Shown: positions 6,701-10,956 of the stretch, one piece after another
Numbering within the stretch: position 1 is the stretch's first letter
Layout: every line of letters begins with the position of its first letter
Assembly (NCBI GenBank): GCA_964485635.1
Contig: CAZAJS010000037.1
Coordinates: 1-10,956 of the forward strand
Source of the DNA: CAZAJS01 sp964485635
Lineage (GTDB): Bacteria > Pseudomonadota > Gammaproteobacteria > Francisellales > Francisellaceae
Direction of reading: 5' to 3'
DNA length: 10,956 nucleotides
Position numbers and translations under genes: made by a program
Notes under the pieces: generated by a model
Seen by the model: only the letters and a program-made list of their open reading frames with translations
Database searches by the model: none
What the model was told of the DNA's origin: nothing

Positions 6701-7802
6701 TAAAACAAATCAGGCCATTACTCAGTCCGTGTTAGAGGAATTACCACTGAAAGACTGGTTCAAGATTAAAGTTGATTCTGCTGAAGTAATGGATGCCATT
6801 AATAAAGGTAAAACACAAATTGACCAAGCACGGAAACATTTTGATACAAAACTTGAAGAAAAACGTCAAAAATTATCTAAAGGTGATGATTTATCCCCAG
6901 GTGTTTTAAAAGTTGTGAAAGTCTTTGTAGCCGTTAAGCGCCGAATTCAGCCAGGAGATAAAATTGCCGGCCGTCATGGTAATAAAGGGGTGATTTCTCG
7001 TATTTTGCCGGTTGAAGATATGCCTTATATGGAAAATGGCAAGCCTGTAGACATTGTCTTAAATCCACTAGGTGTTCCTTCGCGGATGAACATTGGTCAA
7101 GTACTAGAAACGCATATGGGGCTTGTCTCTTATGGATTAGGTCAAAAAATCCAAAATGCGCTTGAGCAAAGTCAGAAAGCTGAAAAACTTCGTGAAACAC
7201 TAGACAGTGTTTATAATACGGTTGGTGATAAAAAGGTCGATCTAACTGAGTTTTCAGATCAACAGATTGTTGAAATGGCACATAACTTAAAGCAAGGTGT
7301 GCCTGTGGCTTCACCTGTTTTTGATGGTGCTCGAGAGTCAGATGTTAAAGCGTTATTGAATGAATGTGATATGCCAGAAAGTGGCCAAATGACATTGTAT
7401 AATGGTCGAACAAGTGAGCCATTTGATCGACCAGTCACCGTCGGGTTTATGTATATGATCAAGCTTGACCATTTAGTTGATGATAAAATGCATGCGCGTG
7501 CCACAGGATCTTATAGTCTTGTGACACAGCAGCCGTTAGGTGGAAAGGCGCAATTCGGTGGGCAACGTTTCGGAGAAATGGAAGTATGGGCATTGCAAGC
7601 ATATGGTGCCGCGTATACACTTCGTGAAATGTTGACGGTTAAATCAGATGATGTTAACGGCCGAACCAAAATGTACCGTAATATCATCAATAGCAATTAT
7701 CGAATGGATGTGGGTATTCCAGAATCATTTAATGTATTGATGAAGGAAGTACGAGCCCTAGGCATCGATATGGATTTTGAATCTGGCAGTGAGTCATCAT
7801 AA
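3708..7802 (+). CDS. rpoB: DNA-directed RNA polymerase subunit beta
   Basis: The beta subunit forms one pincer and half of the active centre of RNA polymerase. The 1364-residue protein (E. coli 1342) is collinear with E. coli beta from MPYSYAEKKRIRKEFG to its acidic end. Visible landmarks are QLHRSPGVFFDHD in the protrusion/lobe, the rifampicin pocket (Q520, D523, H533, R536, S538, L540, matching E. coli 513, 516, 526, 529, 531, 533), FMPWNGYNYEDSIL, the active-site lysines K1085 and K1093 in GDKIAGRHGNKGVIS (E. coli 1065 and 1073), and KLDHLVDDKMHARATG with H1255 (E. coli 1237). Both lineage-specific inserts of gammaproteobacterial beta appear to be present; numbering suggests the second is about 13 residues longer than in E. 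coli. The usual rifampicin-sensitive residues are intact, with nearby differences described under findings. rpoC follows after 86 bases. Confidence 0.99.
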   Translation: MPYSYAEKKRIRKEFGNLPNILEVPYLIEVQVESYRKFLQNDIKSGDRQSVGLQAAFETIFPVVGVSGFSELHFVDYYLGESYFDQEECKARGVSYAAPLKVNLRLVIYDKDAGLENKVIKDVKEQEVYMGEIPLMTENGTFIINGTERVIVSQLHRSPGVFFDHDRGRSHSSGKVLYSARIIPYRGSWLDFEFDPKDLVYARIDRRRKLPATTLLKALGYTDQQLLHMFYEPVSYQLDDKHIYMSIQPDQLKGSTATFNIYDHQGDLIVESGKRINARHVKKMKADHIQQVSVPESAVENRALYSPVVDASTGEIIGNVNEVVTSEMLEKFRIYGIKDFKTIYTNELDRGSYLADTLRNDPCESKEDALVEIYRMMRPGEPPTEESINALFDSLFFSEERYDLSAVGRMKFNLRLGRNQETGSGVLSKQDIVDVIQALINIRDGHDEVDDIDHLGNRRIRSVGEMTENQFRIGLVRVERSIKERLSMVERENAMPQDLVNAKPITASIKEFFASGALSQFMDQDNPLSEVTHKRRISALGPGGLSRDRAGFEVRDVHTTHYGRLCPIETPEGPNIGLINSLACYSRVNDYGFLEAPYRKVKNGVVTNEIEYLSAIDESKYVIAQASAKLDEKGALTDELIQCRSKGEAVFTSADQVEYMDVSARQMVSVAAALIPFLEHDDANRALMGSNMQRQAVPLLKADKPMVGTGMERIVASDSGTCVVAKRDGVVDFVDSSRIVVKVDQSVIEDDQSIVDIYTLTKFERSNKNTCMNQRPIVRPGDTIQRGDILADGSSSDLGELAIGQNLCVAFMPWNGYNYEDSILLSERVVEEDRYTSIHIEEFTCIARDTKLGPEEVTADIPNVSDSMLNKLDETGVVHIGANVEPSDILVAKITPKAEQQLTPEEKLLRAIFGEKAADVKDSSLRMPTGVYGTVTNVQIFTRDGLEKDQRAVEIEKQSLEKIRQDLRDEYRIVEGAVTEHLKQLLVGQTAIAGPKEIKTNQAITQSVLEELPLKDWFKIKVDSAEVMDAINKGKTQIDQARKHFDTKLEEKRQKLSKGDDLSPGVLKVVKVFVAVKRRIQPGDKIAGRHGNKGVISRILPVEDMPYMENGKPVDIVLNPLGVPSRMNIGQVLETHMGLVSYGLGQKIQNALEQSQKAEKLRETLDSVYNTVGDKKVDLTEFSDQQIVEMAHNLKQGVPVASPVFDGARESDVKALLNECDMPESGQMTLYNGRTSEPFDRPVTVGFMYMIKLDHLVDDKMHARATGSYSLVTQQPLGGKAQFGGQRFGEMEVWALQAYGAAYTLREMLTVKSDDVNGRTKMYRNIINSNYRMDVGIPESFNVLMKEVRALGIDMDFESGSESS

Positions 7803-7826
7803 CTCACTGATTAAGGAAAATCATTG

Positions 7827-7846
7827 CAGGCTGTTTGTTCAGCCTG
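7827..7846 (+). repeat. hairpin in the rpoB-rpoC spacer
   Basis: CAGGCTG (7827-7833) pairs perfectly with CAGCCTG (7840-7846) around the six-base loop TTTGTT. No proper T-tract follows (TTGATGTTT), so it is a poor terminator; it could be an mRNA stability or processing element. It lies 24 bases after the rpoB stop. Confidence 0.6.
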
Positions 7847-7851
7847 TTGAT

Positions 7852-7869
7852 GTTTGAAACATTTCAAAC
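7852..7869 (+). repeat. palindrome GTTTGAAA-CA-TTTCAAAC before rpoC
   Basis: Perfect 8-base inverted repeat with a two-base centre, drawn more realistically as a 7-bp stem with the loop ACAT. It sits directly behind the hairpin at 7827-7846 and ends eight bases before the rpoC ribosome-binding site. It also overlaps the G of an in-frame ATG (7850-7852). It could be an RNA hairpin or a protein-binding site; nothing decides between these. Confidence 0.5.
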
Positions 7870-7876
7870 TAAGTAT

Positions 7877-7881
7877 AGGAG
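7877..7881 (+). promoter_or_regulatory. rpoC ribosome-binding site, supports a TTG start
   Basis: AGGAG lies seven bases before TTG 7889, the ideal distance. It is only one base from another in-frame TTG at 7883, which is too close, and it lies downstream of the in-frame ATG at 7850, which has no such motif ahead of it. It therefore decides the start of rpoC. Confidence 0.85.
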
Positions 7882-7888
7882 TTTGACT

Positions 7889-10800
7889 TTGAAAGACTTA
7901 CTCAGCAATATTCAGCAACAAAGTAAGAATGCAGAATTTGATCGTATTAAAATTTCATTAGCGTCTCCGGAGATGATTCGCTCATGGTCTTTTGGAGAGG
8001 TACGCAAACCTGAGACAATTAATTACCGAACGTTCAAACCTGAACGTGATGGATTATTCTGTGCTAAAATTTTTGGTCCAGTTAAAGATTACGAATGTTT
8101 ATGTGGTAAATATAAGCGTTTAAAACATCGAGGCATTGTTTGTGAAAAATGTGGTGTCGAGGTTGTTCAGGCGAAAGTGCGTCGTGAACGGATGGGCCAC
8201 ATTGATTTAGCCTCTCCGGTTGCACATATTTGGTATTTGAAGTCACTGCCATCACGTATTGGTGTGTTGCTTGATATGACATTACGTGATATTGAGCGTG
8301 TTTTATACTTTGAAACATATGTTGTTACTGATCCAGGTATGACAACGCTTGAGACAAAACAGCTGCTTAGCGAAGAAGCTTTTTTAGATGCCCAAGATGA
8401 ATATGGCGATGAATTTGAAGCTTTAATGGGCGCAGAAGCGATTCAAAAATTGTTAAAAGATATTGATTTAGCCGGTGAAATTGAGACATTACGTGAATTA
8501 ATTCCGGAAACAACGTCTGAAACAAAATTAAAAAAATATACAAAACGTTTAAAAGTACTTGAAGCTTTTTATGAGTCAGGCAACAAACCGAATTGGATGA
8601 TTTTAGATGTTTTACCAATTCTACCACCTGATTTGCGTCCATTGGTGCCACTAGATGGGGGGCGGTTTGCAACGTCAGATTTAAATGATTTATACCGACG
8701 TGTGATCAACCGGAACAACCGTCTTAAACGTCTTTTAGAATTAAATGCGCCAGATATTATTGTGCGTAATGAAAAACGGATGCTACAAGAGTCAGTTGAT
8801 GCCCTTCTTGATAATGGTCGACGGGGTCGTCCAGTAACTGGTTCAAACAATAGTAAACGTGCTTTAAAATCATTAGCTGATATGATTAAAGGGAAACAAG
8901 GGCGTTTCCGTCAAAACTTATTAGGAAAACGTGTTGATTATTCAGGGCGTTCTGTTATTACAGTGGGACCAACATTGCGCTTGCATCAATGTGGTTTGCC
9001 GAAAAAAATGGCATTAGAATTATTTAAACCATTTGTTTATGCTAAGCTTGAACAAGAAGGTCATGCAGCAGCATTTAAAGCCGCGAAAAAAATTGTTGAG
9101 CGTGAGGAGGCGGTTGTTTGGGATGTGTTGGATGACGTGATTCGTGAGCATCCAGTCTTATTAAACCGTGCCCCGACATTGCACCGTTTAGGGATTCAAG
9201 CATTTGAGCCTGTATTAATTGAAGGGAAAGCCATTCAATTACATCCACTAGTTTGTACGGCCTTTAATGCGGACTTTGATGGCGACCAAATGGCTGTGCA
9301 TGTTCCATTAACGCTTGAAGCACAGCTTGAGTCTCGTGTGTTAATGATGTCAACGAACAATATCTTATCACCTGCGAGTGGAATGCCTATTATCGCACCG
9401 ACACAGGATATTGTTTTAGGACTTTATTACATTACTCGAGATAAAATTAATGTGACAGGTGAAGGTAAAGTCTTTCCTGACTTAAAATCAGTCCAACGGG
9501 CTTATGATGCAGGGACGCTGAATATTCATGCAAAAATCAAAGTACAAGTCGATCGGCTTGTGATTAATGAAGATGGGCAACAAGTCGAAGAAAAAGGCCT
9601 TTTTGATACCACAACGGGTCGTGTGCTTTTATCAAAAATATTGCCAGAAGGCTTACCCTTTGCATTAATTAACCAAACACTGAATAAAAAAGACTTAGCT
9701 AAACTTGTTGATCAATGTTATCGACGTCTTGATACGAAAAGCACGGTTGTGTTTGCAGACCAACTCATGTATGCCGGTTATTATTACTCGACTTTTTCAG
9801 GGATTTCAATTGGTATTAATGATATGGAAGTGCCTGAAAGTAAAACGGAGATTTTAGCTGATGCAGAGGCCCAAGTTAAAGAAATTTCTGATCAATATGC
9901 CAGTGGACTTGTGACAGCTGGTGAGCGTTATAACAAAGTTATTGATATTTGGTCACGGGCCAATGAAGCAATTGCTAACTCAATGATGGAAACAATTTCA
10001 AACGAACAGGTCGTTGATCAGTCTGGCCAAACGCGCACACAAGAGTCATTTAACTCAATTTATATGATGGCTGATTCAGGCGCGCGTGGATCAGCAGCAC
10101 AAATTCGACAATTAGCCGGAATGCGTGGTTTGATGGCCAAACCAGATGGATCAATTATTGAAACGCCCATTATGGCGAATTTCCGTGAAGGATTGTCTGT
10201 TTTGCAATATTTCACATCAACGCACGGGGCGCGGAAAGGGTTAGCTGATACAGCCCTTAAAACAGCAAACTCAGGTTACTTAACACGTCGTCTTGTTGAC
10301 GTATCTCAAGATTTAGTTGTCGTTGAGAACGACTGTGGAACCGAAGATGGGTTTTACATGCAAGCTTTAATTGAAGGTGGTGATGTTGTCGTTGGACTTG
10401 CTGAGCGGATCTTAGGACGTGTTTCGGCTGAAACCATTTACTTACCGGGGACGGATGAAGTTCTTGTTCATGCCAATACAGTATTGGATGAAAAAACAGT
10501 TGAGCTGATTGAGCAAAATGGTGTTGATCAAATTAAAGTACGTTCGCCTGTGACTTGTAAAACACGGCGTGGGCTTTGTGCGATGTGTTATGGCCGTGAC
10601 TTGGCACGCGGAAAAGTTGTTGATAGAGGCGAAGCTGTTGGTATTGTTGCAGCACAATCGATTGGTGAGCCAGGAACACAGTTAACAATGCGGACGTTCC
10701 ATATTGGTGGGGCTGCCTCTCAAGATACAGCGGAAAATGCAATTCAAGTACAAGGCAAAGGTCGTATTAAGTTTGATAATATTAAAACGGTGCGAAATCG

Positions 10801-10956
10801 TGATGGGCACAATGTTGTGGTTTCGCGTTCTGGTCGTTTAATTCTAGTCGATCAGTTTGGTCGTGAGCGTGAAAAATATAAATTACCATATGGTGCAATT
10901 GTTCCGATTGAAGATGGTTCAGAAGTTGAACCAGGTGCTCAAGTTGCTAGCTGGGA
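7889..10956 (+). CDS. rpoC: DNA-directed RNA polymerase subunit beta prime, 3' end outside the window
   Basis: Beta prime forms the clamp and the catalytic magnesium site of RNA polymerase. The frame is open from TTG 7889 to the window edge: 1022 codons, about 73% of the E. coli protein (about 1407 residues). The sequence begins (M)KDLLSNIQQQSKNAEFDRIKI, matching E. coli MKDLLKFL. Landmarks are the N-terminal zinc ribbon (C70, C72, C85, C88), the rudder around TGSNNSKRALKSL (two residues longer than in E. coli after N320), GKRVDYSGRSVI, and the catalytic NADFDGD (460-466; D462, D464, D466). The second zinc site is C816, C890, C897 and C900, and the trigger loop MRTFHIGG has M934 and H938. The window ends inside the gammaproteobacterial insert in the trigger loop. 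No frameshift is seen; every landmark stays in frame with constant offset +2. Confidence 0.98.
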   Translation, partial: MKDLLSNIQQQSKNAEFDRIKISLASPEMIRSWSFGEVRKPETINYRTFKPERDGLFCAKIFGPVKDYECLCGKYKRLKHRGIVCEKCGVEVVQAKVRRERMGHIDLASPVAHIWYLKSLPSRIGVLLDMTLRDIERVLYFETYVVTDPGMTTLETKQLLSEEAFLDAQDEYGDEFEALMGAEAIQKLLKDIDLAGEIETLRELIPETTSETKLKKYTKRLKVLEAFYESGNKPNWMILDVLPILPPDLRPLVPLDGGRFATSDLNDLYRRVINRNNRLKRLLELNAPDIIVRNEKRMLQESVDALLDNGRRGRPVTGSNNSKRALKSLADMIKGKQGRFRQNLLGKRVDYSGRSVITVGPTLRLHQCGLPKKMALELFKPFVYAKLEQEGHAAAFKAAKKIVEREEAVVWDVLDDVIREHPVLLNRAPTLHRLGIQAFEPVLIEGKAIQLHPLVCTAFNADFDGDQMAVHVPLTLEAQLESRVLMMSTNNILSPASGMPIIAPTQDIVLGLYYITRDKINVTGEGKVFPDLKSVQRAYDAGTLNIHAKIKVQVDRLVINEDGQQVEEKGLFDTTTGRVLLSKILPEGLPFALINQTLNKKDLAKLVDQCYRRLDTKSTVVFADQLMYAGYYYSTFSGISIGINDMEVPESKTEILADAEAQVKEISDQYASGLVTAGERYNKVIDIWSRANEAIANSMMETISNEQVVDQSGQTRTQESFNSIYMMADSGARGSAAQIRQLAGMRGLMAKPDGSIIETPIMANFREGLSVLQYFTSTHGARKGLADTALKTANSGYLTRRLVDVSQDLVVVENDCGTEDGFYMQALIEGGDVVVGLAERILGRVSAETIYLPGTDEVLVHANTVLDEKTVELIEQNGVDQIKVRSPVTCKTRRGLCAMCYGRDLARGKVVDRGEAVGIVAAQSIGEPGTQLTMRTFHIGGAASQDTAENAIQVQGKGRIKFDNIKTVRNRDGHNVVVSRSGRLILVDQFGREREKYKLPYGAIVPIEDGSEVEPGAQVASW

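Noticed and set aside
6934..7314. 126-codon open frame on the minus strand inside rpoB
   Set aside because: It lies fully within a conserved part of rpoB, has Tyr/His/Gln-rich composition typical of antisense shadows, and has no promoter or operon context.
8082..8850. Minus-strand frames of 78, 101 and 93 codons opposite rpoC
   Set aside because: They are antisense to highly conserved beta prime sequence (zinc ribbon to rudder) and show no initiation signals.
1..10956. A novel system, mobile element, CRISPR array or prophage
   Set aside because: Every long frame is a universally conserved gene in its usual order; no direct repeats, transposase, integrase or gene of unknown function was seen.

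Overview
The window is a conserved housekeeping locus, entirely on the + strand: the 3' part of a tRNA-Trp gene, then secE-nusG, rplK-rplA, rplJ-rplL and rpoB-rpoC (rpoC runs off the right edge). The protein sequences are clearly gammaproteobacterial. RpoB and RpoC align almost end to end with the E. coli proteins as I remember them, including the lineage-specific inserts in beta and the start of the one in beta prime. The tRNA-Trp / secE order is common in gammaproteobacteria. The DNA is visibly AT-rich, with A/T-ending codons, so a low-GC gammaproteobacterium (for example a Piscirickettsia-, Legionella- or Francisella-like lineage) is plausible. I cannot fix the genus from sequence reading alone.

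Layout: 1-53 tRNA-Trp (anticodon CCA, 5' part outside the window); 85-120 an intrinsic terminator closing the upstream transcript; 133-161 a possible secE promoter; 182-640 secE; 655-1191 nusG; 1194-1221 a good sigma-70 type promoter; 1224-1258 a possible L1 autoregulatory site; 1273-1710 rplK overlapping by one base with 1710-2405 rplA; 2380-2408 a promoter at the rplA end; 2431-2522 the L10 leader RNA; 2588-3109 rplJ; 3155-3529 rplL; 3567-3602 a strong hairpin with a short T-tract (attenuator); 3708-7802 rpoB; 7827-7869 two hairpins; 7889-10956+ rpoC from a TTG codon. No gene-free stretch exceeds about 180 bases.

Together the genes build the transcription and translation machinery. SecE belongs to the Sec translocon. 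NusG couples RNA polymerase to ribosome or Rho. L11, L1, L10 and L7/L12 form the L1 stalk and the factor-binding stalk of the 50S subunit. RpoB and RpoC form the catalytic core of RNA polymerase. The noncoding parts match the known control scheme of this cluster in E. coli: L1 and L10-L12 feedback on their own mRNAs, and partial termination between rplL and rpoB that makes more ribosomal protein than polymerase.

I found no mobile element, CRISPR array, defence system or unknown gene. The points worth a second look are small: the rpoC start (TTG with a good ribosome-binding site, against an upstream in-frame ATG without one), a two-residue insertion in the beta prime rudder, unusual residues in the rifampicin pocket, an extra L12-binding segment in L10, and the details of the leader and attenuator RNAs.
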